Assembly (NCBI GenBank): GCA_016946835.1
Contig: JACVTC010000108.1
Span: 475,001 to 539,000, forward strand
Direction: 5' to 3'
From: Neocallimastix lanati (nom. inval.)
Lineage: Eukaryota > Neocallimastigomycota > Neocallimastigomycetes > Neocallimastigales > Neocallimastigaceae
DNA: 64,000 bases
Shown: positions 50,815 through 62,661 of the stretch, in pieces
How the letters are laid out: every line of letters starts with the position of its first letter
How positions within the stretch are numbered: position 1 is the stretch's first letter
Position numbers and translations under genes: made by a program
The notes under the pieces: model-generated
What the model was told of the DNA's origin: nothing
Databases searched by the model: none
The model's input: the letters and a program-made list of their open reading frames with translations, nothing else

Positions 50815-51024
50815 CTATGTCATTCCTAAAACAAAAATATAAAAAAAAAAAAAATAATAAAAAATTACTACTAAATTTCCTTTCTATTTTTATATCTTGT
50901 TCAGTTTTAAAAAAATAAAAATTTTTAAAATGATTTCTTTTTCATTTAAATTTTCCATCTAATTTGACTTATTTTTTTTACTATATAAAAATAATATATA
51001 AATAAATATAATAAATAAAAATTG
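50815..51024 (+). repeat. Dispersed repeat R, copy 2, left part
   Basis: Same module order as 45655-45944 (CATTCCTAAAACAAAAA, ATTACTACTAAATTTCC, TCTTGTTCAGTTTT, AAAATGATTTCTTTTTCATT, ATAATATATAAATAAAT). It is cut by a MITE after ATAAAAATT at 51024 and continues at 51280. Confidence 0.85.
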
Positions 51025-51279
51025 AATGTGATTCATTTCGACATAATTTATGTATAATCAACATAAATATTTGTACAATGTGTATTTTATAAGTAATACG
51101 CCACAATTTCAACGTATATTTTACTTTTTTTCTTTTTTTTATTTTGTATTTTAATATTTTTTTTTTTTACTATAAATGTTAATAAAAAAAATAAATTTAT
51201 CCCTATTTATTTACACAAACCACATTGTAATACATAAATAAATGATCAAACATAAATTATGTCGAAATGCAACACTCCC
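51025..51279. mobile_element. MITE with 19-base perfect inner inverted repeat and 9-base TSD
   Basis: About 255 bases. CATTTCGACATAATTTATG at 51035-51053 is the exact reverse complement of 51251-51269. Outside these the right end reads (inverted) GGGAGTGTTGCATTTCG, related to the MULE termini in the window (GGRRAGTTGYATTWCG). The direct repeat ATAAAAATT flanks it (51016-51024 and 51280-51288). Repeat R at 45.9 kb shows the uninterrupted site, supporting the insertion model. It has no coding capacity. A non-autonomous MULE derivative is likely. Confidence 0.85.
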
Positions 51280-51600
51280 ATAAAAATTATGATTCTTTTC
51301 AATATATTATGTACATTTATCATACAATATTAAAAATATACATGATATCCACACTGATATTTCTCTTTAAAAAAATGATATTTCATTCCTAAAACAAGAA
51401 CAAAAACAAAAAAAAATAAAAATAAAAAATTACTACTAAATTTCCTTTCTATTTTTTTTTTTATCTTGTTCAGTTTAAAAAAAAAAAAAATTTTAAAATG
51501 ATTTCTTTTTCATTTTAAATTTTCCATCTATTTTGACTTGCTTTTTTTATTATATAAAAATAATATATAAATAAATAAAAAAAAAAAAAAAATTTTTTTT
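51280..51600 (+). repeat. Dispersed repeat R, copy 2 right part and copy 3
   Basis: Continues ATAAAAATTATGATTCTTTTC, then TACATTTATCATACAATATT (left half of the foldback unit), TGATATTTCTC, CATTCCTAAAACAAG, ATTACTACTAAATTTCC, TTATCTTGTTCAGTT and AAAATGATTTCTTTTTC, then ATAATATATAAATAAATAAA. The period against the preceding copy is about 350 bases after removing the MITE, so copies are in tandem. Confidence 0.8.
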
Positions 51601-51740
51601 GTTTCTTTTCAATATATTACGTACATTTATTATTAAATATTGAAAATACACATGATATCACATTGATATTTCTCATATATACAATTTTTTTTTAATCATT
51701 CCAAAAAAAAATAAAAGAAAAGAAAATAAAAATAAAAAAT
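51601..51740 (+). repeat. Dispersed repeat R, copy 4 (partial)
   Basis: GTTTCTTTTCAATATATTAC, TACATTTATTATTAAATATT, ACATGATATCACATTGATAT and an A-rich segment with ATTACTATTATCTC. The copy then fades. Confidence 0.7.
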
Positions 51741-52194
51741 TACTATTATCTCTATTTTTTTATTTTATTATTTATATTTACATATATTTATGTTATTCAA
51801 ATGATATTCTTTAAGCTTAATTAATAATAATAATAATAATAATAAATAATTTTTTTTTTTTAATGTCAATAGTATATATTATTGTTATTCTTTTTTAAAA
51901 ATATAAAAATAAATAGTAGTAATGGTAGTAGGAAAATGGATATATATATATAAATAGTAAAAATAGTAGTAGGAAAATAGAAAAAACGAAAAAATAATAA
52001 TAATTCCTATAAATACCTAGTATAAAAATGTTTTAATAATAATTCATATAAATACTTTGTATAAAAATGTTTTAATAATTTTTTTAGATATATATTTATA
52101 TTACGTATAATAGAAAAAAAAAAAAAAAAATTAAATTATATTCATAGTTTTATTATATTATTTTTTTTTTTAATATATATATATATATTGATTA

Positions 52195-52237
<43 letters not shown>

Positions 52238-52447
52238 TAATAAATATATATATATATATATATATTTATTATTTTTTATTTAAGATACATTATAATAGAT
52301 GAATAATGAAATAAATTATATAAAAAAATTTATGCGTATATATATATAAAGGAAAGATCGTTTTACAACTATTTACATAGATAAAACTATTTAGATATTA
52401 TTATATATTGTATATATATATATATATTTTTTTTTTAATTTTCATAA
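51741..52447. other. AT-rich spacer downstream of the F-box gene
   Basis: AAT runs, a duplicated segment of about 50 bases (AATTC.TATAAATAC.TAGTATAAAAATGTTTTAATAA at about 52003-52080), a T-run of about 36 at 52199-52234 and TA runs. No gene is seen. Confidence 0.7.
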
Positions 52448-53767
52448 TTAATTTTTACATTGAAGTTGTAAATCTTTCCATTGATGAATTTGTTTATACA
52501 CTAGACTGACGCTTTTCTTTTGTTCCTTAAAGCTTTCCGTTAGGTTAAAGGATTGAATAATGGCTTCTATAAATAATAATATTTTATAACCAATTTGGGA
52601 AACAATAAGCATACGATCATACGTTAATCGTAAATTATCATATTCAGAAGAAGTGATACTGTCACCATTTGATGAGGATTCAGAACATGGAGTAGTTCTT
52701 GGTTTATTTAAAAGTTTATCCGCTAAAAGAATATGCTCCTTTGGTACAATATCAAGGTTAGAATGAAGATTTATTACCCAATTACGAAAATCTTCTTTAC
52801 CAATGATTTGATGAACTTCTTCCCAATTTGGTATTTCAATGGCTTTTTCCATTTCTTTTTCTTTTTTTATCTTTTCTACTATGTTATCATTGGATGATGA
52901 CGATGAATTACAATTGATAGTCTTAGCACTGGTGGTATTATAACTTTTTTTATCAGAATGAAAAGAGGTATCTTCATCACTAGAAAAACTATTCTTTCTC
53001 TTTCCTAAATTAATAGAAGTAAAATCATTAAAACTATTTCTTCTATTGCTGTTACAATTGGTAGAACGGTTATTATTTTCATCATCTATATTTGAGGGTG
53101 AAATAGTTTTGGCAACATTTAAGTTACTCACACTGAAAGAATATCTAGAAATGATTTTTTTATAATTATTAGTAGTAGTAGTAGTACTATCTCTATTTTT
53201 ATTTTCAATACATTGAGAACATTGACAATTATTGCCACCGGTATATAAAATGTAAAGAACACTAAAAATATATTTAACTTCTCTTGGAGGGTTTGGAAGA
53301 TTGCAAAGTTCAGTAACGTCTGAACGACTAATTACATTTAAAAAAAATTTATAATGTGAAAGTCTTTGACGTAAACGTTTATTCATATGATTTAGACGTA
53401 TTTCTAAAGACTTTTTCGTATTTTCTAAAGCATTTATTTTTCCTTCTATGATATTGTAGAGCTTGACTTCACTCAATGACTTTAATTTTTTATTACAACG
53501 ACGTAAATTTAAAATATCATCCATACTATCTAAATTATCAAATATTCTTAATAAAATTTCATTTGGTAAATCATTTATACACGTACTTTCTTGCTTTATT
53601 GTATTTTGAAAAGTTACAATAGAATTTATACTAGATATAAGAGTATTATTATTTATAGATTCTGTAATATTTTCTGTTGAAAATGTTGACAATATGTTTT
53701 CAGAATAATATGGAGAGATAGCCTCAGTTGGGCTTTCAGTATATATTGAACATAAAGCTTCAGTCAT
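52448..53767 (-). CDS. F-box protein
   Basis: Probable substrate-recognition subunit of an SCF (Skp1-cullin-F-box) ubiquitin ligase. Single-exon frame of 439 residues. The F-box is at residues about 64-100: INDLPNEILLRIFDNLDSMD-DILNLRRCNKKLKSLSE, with the expected LP.EIL..IF..L pattern. A predicted helical stretch follows (KSLEIRLNHMNKRLRQRLSHYKF, about residues 116-142), then a CQCSQC cluster near residue 180 that might bind metal. The middle is Ser/Asn/Thr-rich low complexity (about 195-300). The C-terminal 130 residues are helical (IPNWEEVHQIIGKEDFRNWV and on) and not recognised; no WD40 or LRR repeats are seen. The start ATG at 53765-53767 is the first in frame. The substrate is unknown. 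Confidence 0.88.
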   Translation of the reverse strand: MTEALCSIYTESPTEAISPYYSENILSTFSTENITESINNNTLISSINSIVTFQNTIKQESTCINDLPNEILLRIFDNLDSMDDILNLRRCNKKLKSLSEVKLYNIIEGKINALENTKKSLEIRLNHMNKRLRQRLSHYKFFLNVISRSDVTELCNLPNPPREVKYIFSVLYILYTGGNNCQCSQCIENKNRDSTTTTTNNYKKIISRYSFSVSNLNVAKTISPSNIDDENNNRSTNCNSNRRNSFNDFTSINLGKRKNSFSSDEDTSFHSDKKSYNTTSAKTINCNSSSSSNDNIVEKIKKEKEMEKAIEIPNWEEVHQIIGKEDFRNWVINLHSNLDIVPKEHILLADKLLNKPRTTPCSESSSNGDSITSSEYDNLRLTYDRMLIVSQIGYKILLFIEAIIQSFNLTESFKEQKKSVSLVYKQIHQWKDLQLQCKN

Positions 53768-54580
53768 AGTGTATTATTTTATTTTATATTATAATTTTTA
53801 TTTTCACTTAAAGATATATATTAATTTATGATAATTAAAAGGAAATAATAATTTTATTAAATTTTACTTTATAATGAAAAAAAATGTATATATTTAAAAT
53901 ACTACTATTTTTTTTTTTTTTAAAAAAAAAGTAAAAAAAAAAAAAAAATAGTTTTATTATTCTTTTTTCTTTTTCCCCTATGTCTTTCGTTGATTTTTTG
54001 TTGATATATAATAATAAAAATAATAGTTAAGTAAAAAAAAAAAAGGAAAACTATTATTTTTATTATTATATATATAAAACTAAATTAAAATTTTTATCTA
54101 TTTCTATATATTAATAATTATTAATTAGTAAATTATGATAAATATATATATTTTTTATATTATATATATGAATTGTTTTATATTGTTACAGTATAAGATT
54201 TATGTATAAATTTTTTTTTTTAAATTATTTTGCTAGCTTTTATTAATTTTATATAGAGTTCTTAAGTTCTTAAAAAGAAGAAAAAAAAAATTAAAAATAA
54301 AAAAAAAAGTAAAATAAAATAAAAAAAAATATAGATTAATTATTAAAAATATATATATATATATTTTCGTTTAAGCCAAATACCAAAAAAAGACAAAAAT
54401 TAAAAAAAATAAAAAAATAAAGCCATTTAGTTTTAATAATTTAATATAACATATTTAGAATAATTAAATATAAAAAATAACTTTAAATGTTAATATTATT
54501 TATACATTTAAGTATAATAATTTAAAGTTTTTTTATTTATTTATTTATTTTTATTTTTGTTAATAATTATAATTATAGTA

Positions 54581-54627
<47 letters not shown>

Positions 54628-55179
54628 GTAAATAATAATTATAATTATTTAAATAAAAATATTATGTACATTTAAATAATAAATAATTAAATAAGCATTA
54701 ATATAACTAAGAATATTCATAAAATATGGTGACTATTTCCCATAATAATTAAAAATAAATTTTAACCCTGTTAATAATAGTAAATAATTTCAAAAATGTT
54801 AATTAATAATAATTAATTATTATTAATAATTAGAAGCTATTAATCATTTTTATTTAAATTATTAATTATTAATTAATTAATTAATTAATTAATATCAATA
54901 AATTTATTAGAATATTTTCTAGTCTCTATTTCAATTTTTCAACTATAAATTTATATTTAAGCCTGTTGATTTCATTCAATTATTGAAATATAAATAAACA
55001 AATATGAAAATAATATTTATCCTTTATTGTATTCTATTTTTATATTTATTTCAAATTAATAATTATTGATAATTATTGATAATATTTTCGACATTAATGA
55101 CCATTCTTGATGATTTAATCCTGTGTGCTTTTCTTTAATTATTATTTATTATTCTATTATTTTTATTTAATATTTATTT

Positions 55180-55470
55180 ATCATTTATTATTCAATTATT
55201 TATTATTTATTATTTATTATTTATTATTTATTTATTATTATTTATTATTATTTATTATTATTTATTATTATTTATTATTTATTATTTATTTATTATTCAA
55301 TTATTTATTATTTATTATTTATTATTTATTATTTATTTATTATTATTTATTATTATTTATTATTATTTATTATTATTTATTATTTATTATTTATTATTCA
55401 ATTATTTATTATTATTTATTATTCAATTATTTATTATTATTATTATTCAATTATTTATTATTATTATTAT
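55180..55470. repeat. TTATTTA/TTATTA degenerate array
   Basis: Two larger copies of a block of about 100 bases (TTATTCAATTATTTATTATT and on) can be seen, starting about 55188 and 55293. The resulting open frame of Tyr, Leu and Ile is not a gene. Confidence 0.88.
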
Positions 55471-56182
55471 TTATTTCTAATTTGGTAAATAATAACGATT
55501 TAAAATATTTAAATACATATCACATTTACACTATATATTTAATTTCATTATTTATTATTTATTTTTAATATTTTATTTTATTATTAACCATTATTATATA
55601 TGATTTATTCAAAATAATTATATATAAATAGAATTTTAATCAATTTATTCCAATAAATTTCATATAAATTAATTTGAATAAAAAAATAAATTAAATGTTA
55701 CATAAAAATAAAAAGAGGAAAAAAAAATTTAAAAAAAAGAAAAAAAAAAAAGAAAAAAAGAATAAGCTTATTTATAAAATATATATTGTATAATAAATTA
55801 TATGCATATAATATAAATTAATATAAATTAATATATAATAATTTATCATATATTGTAATATATTTATACTAAATTTCATATAATAATAATTATAGTACTC
55901 TATAAAAATAAATTAATTTATTTATGGATGGTTCTATTGGATAGAAAAAATTTATTTTACTTTTTTAATAAAATTATTATTATTTAATAGTAAATAATAT
56001 ATTATCATAATTTAAAGTTTATTAAAAATATATTAATTTATTTTATTTTATTAATACTATATATGAAATATTCGAAAATGTTCATCCATTTTAATATATT
56101 AATTGTATGTTATGAAACACAAAAAAAAATGGAATATTAATTATTTTGAATATAAGAATAATATATCAAATACTAAATAAAT

Positions 56183-56570
56183 TATTAATTAATAATAAAT
56201 AATAAATAATAAATAATAAATAATAAATAATAAATAATAAATAATAAATAATAAATAATAAATAATAAATAATAAATAATAAATAATAAATAATAAATAA
56301 TAAATAATAAATAATAAATAATAAATAATAAATAATAAATAATAAATAATAAATAATAAATAATAAATAATAAATAATAAATAATAAATAATAAATAATA
56401 AATAATAAATAATAAATAATAAATAATAAATAATAAATAATAAATAATAAATAATAAATAATAAATAATAAATAATAAATAATAAATAATAAATAATAAA
56501 TAATAAATAATAAATAATAAATAATAAATAATAAATAATAAATAATAAATAATAAATAATAAATAATAAT
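56183..56570. repeat. TAAATAA heptanucleotide array of about 55 copies
   Basis: An essentially uninterrupted heptamer TAAATAA over about 385 bases. It is the longest pure array in the window. Confidence 0.95.
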
Positions 56571-58323
56571 TAATAAAGAAATTTAAGAATAATCTTATTC
56601 AAAAAGATAAAAATTTATCAATATATCTATATATAATGGAAATTTAATATTTTTAAATATCAAATATATCTATAATTTAATATATACTGTAGTGTTTTTT
56701 AAGAATATATATATATAAAAAAGTTTGAAGGGAAATTATTTTTTTTAATATATATAATACAGATATAAAAGTTAATAAAATTACACAGATGTATAATTAA
56801 TATTTATGTTGTATGTATAATTAATGTATATGTTATGCATATAAATTTTATAATTAAAAAAAGTATATATTCGATATTTTCGCAGGTTTATCCATCAGTT
56901 ATATAAAATTATATTAATCTATTAGTTTATCTTTCAAGGTTAAATTTTAAAATTTAAATTATAAACTATTATTCTAAATTTTATATGTAATATTAATTAA
57001 AAGTTCATTTTAAAAAATAATTTATATATCAAATATAATATTTTGAACTTTATATCACATATATTATGAGGGATAATCAATAACACTCTTAAAAATAATC
57101 TTTTTTTTTTTTTAGTTGAACCAAGAAGGGCCTCTTAAAATATTTAAATATATTTGGTGGCTAATAATTTTTTTTTTTTTTATTTTAATCATAATTAATT
57201 ATATAGTATATATATACTAACACATTTTTATAAAAATAATTGTTTTCTTTGAAAATTTAACTAATTATCATTAAAAAAATTTTTTTTTATTATACAGTTT
57301 AAATTTATTACTTTCTGTAATTAATGTTTTTTTTTTTTTTTTTTTTTTTTAAGAATATTAAGTGTTATTTTTAGTTTAGATTCTAAAAATAAATCTATAA
57401 TTGTATAATTTAATTATAGTGTTCAATAATGAATGCTTGATGTTTTATAATTTATTATACTTTATTTTTATATAAAAAATTAATCAATTATCAAATATAT
57501 TATATATAATTAAGATTTCAGTGATCAAATATTTATATCATATAATTAAGATTTCATAATCATATTTATACTTAAAATTATAATATAATAAACAAATAAA
57601 TTAATGAAATTTTAAATGGTAATAAACTCTTTAAATAATTTTTTTTTTTTTTTTAATAAAAAAAAAATAGATATATTAAATTTTAAGGCAAAATGATATA
57701 TTACTATTTTAATATAATTAAAAAAAAGTAATTATATATATTAAATATATATTTTAAATGTATAAATATATATTATATATTTATTTAACAATTTATAATT
57801 AAAAATGGAAAATAAATTATAGGGTTATTTAATTATAATTAAATATATCTTATTAATTTTGTTTATTAATTTAAATTAATTTATATATTAATAAACAAAA
57901 ATTTAATATAGACTTCAAACTTTATTTATTAGTAAATTACAAAAAAACAAAAAGGATTTTTTAAAAAGACCTTTTTACCCTGTTAGGGACAAAGTTTATT
58001 ACACAAATAAAGAATTAAAAATTAAATTTATATTATAGAATTATATATATTATAAATGAATATAGAATAATTTAGTAGTGATAAAGATAAAATTAAAGAA
58101 ATAAAAAGAATTCCTAATCCAATTTATAATATGATTCAGAAAGAAACTATTTCAATTTTATAATGTATTAATTCATAATAATAAAAATAACATTGCTGTT
58201 ATTTCTAACAAGTTCCTCTTCTGGAGTAACTCACAAAAAGAAATGTCTTTATGAATAAAAAGGTTTAAATTTTTCAAATGATATAAAATCCATTATTAAA
58301 AAAAAAATATTGACTTTTGAAAT

Positions 58324-58690
58324 AAAAATGGTATTGTTCATGTATCATCTATTCATTATGAACCTCAGCTGAACAGCAGAATTGAATAATTATATGGTTC
58401 TTTGCTCTCAAAGACGAGAGCTATGCTAAAAAATGCTCAATTGAACCAAGAGGCTTTTGAAAGATGTAATAAATACAAAGAAAATAATATATATGATAAT
58501 AAAAATAAGATAGTAAATCTAAAATTATGGTTACTGATTTAAATACCATAAAATAATAAGGGAAAATAAAAATAGATAGATTTTAAAATAAACAAGGTAA
58601 CAATTCGTTTTTATAAATGGTTTGTAAAATATCTGAATAATTCTTTAACAAAAAAATTCAAGTATGCTTTGTTATAATAACGTATGAGTA
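58324..58690 (+). pseudogene. Ty1/copia relic: integrase segment and RNase H tail
   Basis: 58324-58460 reads KNGIVHVSSIHYEPQLNSRIE, a stop, then LYGSLLSKTRAMLKNAQLN, the copia integrase region after the second catalytic Asp. After a large deletion, 58612-58673 reads KWFVKYLNNSLTKKFKYALL. This aligns with the end of RNase H in the young element (GFTKYLNSTLMSKFRNNIL). A purine tract and LTR start follow at 58703-58712. The middle of pol (most of integrase C-terminus, RT and RNase H) is missing. Confidence 0.8.
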
Positions 58691-58711
58691 TATTAGTTTT
58701 ATGGAGGTAAA

Positions 58712-58946
58712 TGTTAGAAGTTATGTTTAATATTACAGGAATTAAATAATTATTAATAAAACATATATAAAAGAATGCAAGATCTAATATATATAATATT
58801 GGCATATAAATTATATAATAAATATGGAAAATTCTATATATATATTTATATAAATTAATTTTAAAAATGAAATATTTCTTTATAAATAAAAATGTATAAT
58901 CATATAAGTTATTTATTATAAAAAATTACTAATAAATAATACTAAT
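58712..58946 (+). repeat. 3' LTR of the copia relic
   Basis: Starts TGTTAGAAG after the purine stretch GGAGGTAAA (58703-58711). It resembles the young LTR start TGTTAGAAATAAAG and shares TAATATTGGCATA with TAATATGGCGCA. The end is uncertain: CTAATA occurs at about 58929 and 58941, matching the terminal CTAATA of the young LTR. Confidence 0.6.
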
Positions 58947-59662
58947 AAATATTATTTATTTTCTTATTATATCTTAAATTTTACTAATTGTGTGCTATTT
59001 TTCTATTTTACTAAAATATTTATATATATTTTGTTTGATTTTTATATTCTGTTTTTCTTTGAATGTTATTCAACTTTATTTTTATCTTTATTTAATTTTA
59101 TTTATTTTTTTGGGTATTTTTTTATTTTTTTGGGTATTTTTTTATTTTTTTGGATATTTTTTTTTTTATTTTATTTGGATATTTTTTTTTTTTTCTTTTT
59201 TTTTTTTTGGATATTTTTTTTTTTTTATAATTTTTATTCTTTTCTTCATCTTCTATTGAAATAAAAATAAAATATTAAAAATAAAAATAAAAATAAAATA
59301 AAACTATATTAATTAAAGTTATTTATTACAATAAAAGAATTTTTATTTGAGAATTTAATAGATTAATAGGGTTAATTAACCTTGTTATTTTCCACTAAAT
59401 TATTTTAATTATGCCAATGCCATTAATTTTGTATACATTTAATACATTATGTATTTATTTGTATTAGAATATTCCATATTAATTAATAATAAAATACAAA
59501 AAAATTAATAACTATTCTTCATCTATAAAAGAAAAAACTAAACAAAAAATAAAAAAAAAAAAAAAAAGAAAATATAAAATATAAAATATAAAATAAAAAA
59601 TAAAAAATAAAAAATTAAAAAAATTTAAAAAAAAAAAAAAAATAAAATAAAAAAATAAAAAT

Positions 59663-59747
<85 letters not shown>

Positions 59748-60037
59748 AAATAAAAAAAAATTCAAGAAAAATAAAATAAAAATAAAAATAAAATTACTTT
59801 TATTGTAGTAATTTTAAGATAATATTATTTTTAATTTATAAAAAAATCATTAGTGTTGATATAAATATAAATATTTATTTGATATTTATATTTAAAAAAT
59901 ATTATAAAATAAAAATAATAGTAATAGTAATAATAATAGAATTTAAAAATAAAGAAAAGGTTATATTTTCTTGATATATATATATAAATAATTTTATGAT
60001 AAAATTTATCATTGTGAATGTTTTAAATAAATAAAAA
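58947..60037. other. AT-rich spacer upstream of the lectin-GT34 gene
   Basis: A TTTTTTGGGTATTTTTTTA minisatellite (59105-59225), a purine-only AAAATAAAAA block (59570-59780) and poly-A runs. The last 100 bases are the likely promoter/5' UTR. No gene is seen. Confidence 0.7.
59105..59225. repeat. T-rich minisatellite
   Basis: About five copies of TTTTTTGGGTATTTTTTTA, later copies reading TTTGGATATTTTTTT. It opens long Phe-rich frames that are not genes. Confidence 0.88.
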
Positions 60038-61810
60038 ATGTCAGCTTACTATAATAATATTTTCGAGTTAAAAAATATATCTTATATATTATTATTAATA
60101 ATAATAGTAATACAATTAAGAAATATATATATTGGAGATTCAAAAATAAAATCAGCACAAACAAATAGTATTTTAGTCAAAAAAGAAATTAAATTACCTA
60201 TAGGTTTTGTGTTAGTTGATGAAGAAGTACCTAATGGTCCTATTACGATTGATAGAGAAAAGGATGATGGAACAAAACGTAAACTTATTGATTTAGTTAG
60301 GAAAGAAGAAATTAAAAATCATTTTGATTATAGTTCTTTTGAAAAACTAGAAAATTCTTTACCAAAGCAAGAAGATTATATATGTGAAATTAGAACTAAA
60401 TATAGACCAGAGGTATTAAAGGGTTATGATATTTCTTGTCCAGAACATTATGTTATCAAAATTGAAAAGTCATTTTATGGACGTTATAAACATGATAAAA
60501 AGAACTGCCTTATGGATAAGGATAAAGAATTTAATATAAAAAGTATTGATATTGATAAAGATTGTGGTGAAGATAAAACAAGGAATATTAAAGAATTATG
60601 TGAAGGTAAAAATTATTGTTCCATTACAGTAACTCATCATCAGTATAAAGATAAATGTAGTAAAATTTCTAAATATCTTCATGTTGAATATCAATGCATT
60701 AAAGAAGAGGTATTATTTGTTTTTAAATTATATTTACTATTAAATTTTATAATAATGAAAAAATATATATATATAATATATTTATATTAGCATAATATTT
60801 TAATAATATAAAATTAAAATTTATAATATTAATATATATTATATTATATTATTCTATTCATATAAAAAAAAAGTATATAAAAAAAGAAAAAATATCTATA
60901 ATATCTTTTTATAATTCAATTAAAGTTAATACCATTGAAGAACATTCTGTTAGTGAATTTTATCAATATGCAAAAATTCATGGATATGATTTTACTTTTG
61001 AAAATTTAAATTATGTAGCTGGTAGACAAATTTATTTTGTAAAAATATATAATCTTATTTATAAAATTATGGAAGGACTAAAGTATAATAAATATAACTG
61101 GGTAGTGTAAGTATTGAAAAAATAAAAGAAAAAAAAAAATAATAGAATAAAATAAAATAAAAAGTCAAAATTTAAAATATTTTAACTTTTAATTATGTAT
61201 TATTCTTATTATTATTATTTTTTTATGAATATTTATAAAATATTATATATATATATATTAATGAAATTAATAAATAAATAGATGGGTAGACAGTGACATT
61301 TTAGTTCTTAATCCAAATATTAAAATAGAAACTCTTTTACCTAGTGAAAAAATGAAAAAAGTAAATTTAATAGTTGCTTATGATTATTGGGGTAGGAAAG
61401 ATATTTGTTGTGGTATTAATGCAGGTGTTATTATTATGAGAGTTTGTCAGTGGTCATTAGATATGTTAATGAGAACAATTACGTATGCTTATTTCAATCC
61501 AGAAGAAGAATTAAGATTACCAGAACAAATAGCATTAAATAATGATTTAATTCAAAAAAACGAAACTGAACATTATGTTGTCGTTCCTCCGGAATGGTTT
61601 AATACTAGAAAAATTGTTAAAGGAAGTTTCTTATATCATATTATGGGAGGACCCTCTGATGAAAAACTTAAAATATGGCATAAATTTTTAAATGATACTA
61701 ATAATGGTCAAGGTTGGAATGATTTAACTAATGAAGAATTTAGAAAACAAGTTTTAGATTATTATGAATTACCTAAAGAAAAACAATATCAAATTAGACT
61801 TCAAGAATAA
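60038..61810 (+). CDS. Type II membrane protein: SUEL-type lectin domain fused to GT34 glycosyltransferase
   Basis: Probable Golgi glycosyltransferase carrying a carbohydrate-binding domain. Exons 60038-60709, 60874-61106 and 61282-61810; introns of 164 and 175 bases with GT-AG ends; 1434 coding bases, 477 residues. The N-terminal anchor is at residues about 12-29. Residues about 115-221 are a rhamnose/galactose-binding SUEL-like lectin domain: eight or more cysteines, SFYGRY, and a KYLHVEYQC end. Residues about 229-470 match GT34 (GMA12/MNN10): KISIISFYNS, YAKIHGYDF, then NWVVWVDSDILVLNPN, whose DSD at 305-307 is the metal-binding DXD. Later motifs are CCGINAGVIIMR, EQIALNNDL and LYHIMGG. 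Exon 2 restores continuous family sequence across both junctions. Donor and acceptor sugars cannot be told from sequence. Confidence 0.9.
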
Positions 61811-61929
61811 TTCCTTTACCTAATTATGTCATCAATTCTTCCTCCCCAATAAAAAAATTTTCATATAATTTTAACTTAATAATAATTATTCATTAAATTA
61901 TTTAAAATTATTATTTATCATAATAATCG

Positions 61930-61960
<31 letters not shown>

Positions 61961-62300
61961 AACCAAGAACATTAATTAATTTAATAATGAATAATAAAAT
62001 CAAATATACATATATATATATATAATAGATAATCAATAAATAATAGATAAATAGATAATAATATTAAAATATTAAAATTGCTAAAAATATTAAAGTAATA
62101 TAATAATATAATAAAAATAATAATTTAATAATAAAATAATAAAATACCATAATTATATAATAAAATAATATATATAAAAATAAAAGGATTGAAAAAATTA
62201 CATATATTATTTTATTAACATGATATATTAATAAAATAATAAATAAAATAAAATATATTTATAAATGATTATTTTATTTTTTATTATTACTGTTTTAATG
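61811..62300. other. AT-rich spacer downstream of the GT34 gene
   Basis: A poly-A run at 61931-61958, TA runs and AT microsatellites. The 3' UTR of the GT34 gene is presumably within the first 200 bases. No gene is seen. Confidence 0.7.
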
Positions 62301-62500
62301 GTTCTATATAGAAATTTTTACATTTTCCAGTTTTAATACTGGAATGCATCTGTTTATAATTAACCAAGGATATTTAAAGCATGTATTCTTTATCTTTATC
62401 ATAATCCTAAATTTTTAATTTCTTCTTTACATTTGTCACTTATTTCAGTTAAAAAGCTTTTAGGATCTGTCATAAGATTACTCATTACAAAGCTAATTCT
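62301..62500 (-). pseudogene. Possible short coding relic of unknown family
   Basis: On the minus strand, FVMSNLMTDPKSFLTEISDK and CKEEIKNLG read openly from about 62500 to 62410, stop, and continue in a shifted frame (NYKQMHSSIKTGKCKNFYIE). Composition is that of coding DNA, unlike the surroundings. No family is recognised, so it is a weak call. Confidence 0.3.
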
Positions 62501-62622
62501 CGATTTTCACTATTATTAATTATGGACTTTTTTTTGAATTTATTTATACACTTTATTTTGAATATTACTTTTAATTCACATTTTTATTTAAAAAATTATT
62601 ATCATCAATTTGAATAAATGAT

Positions 62623-62661
<39 letters not shown>

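Larger units (their letters stand above)
53768..58323. other. Long AT-rich spacer with tandem arrays
   Basis: No gene is supported over 4.5 kb. It holds AAT runs (54583-54628), TTATTTA variants (55180-55470), the heptamer array (56183-56570) and poly-T runs. A short mixed patch at 57100-57165 contains AACCAAGAAGGGCCTC. 58040-58323 may be eroded copia sequence leading into the relic that follows. Confidence 0.65.

Noticed and set aside
55125-55568. 147-codon open frame
   Set aside because: Entirely within a TTATTTA/TTATTA array.
58990-59264. Two overlapping Phe-rich frames
   Set aside because: Produced by poly-T and a GGGTATTTTTTT minisatellite.
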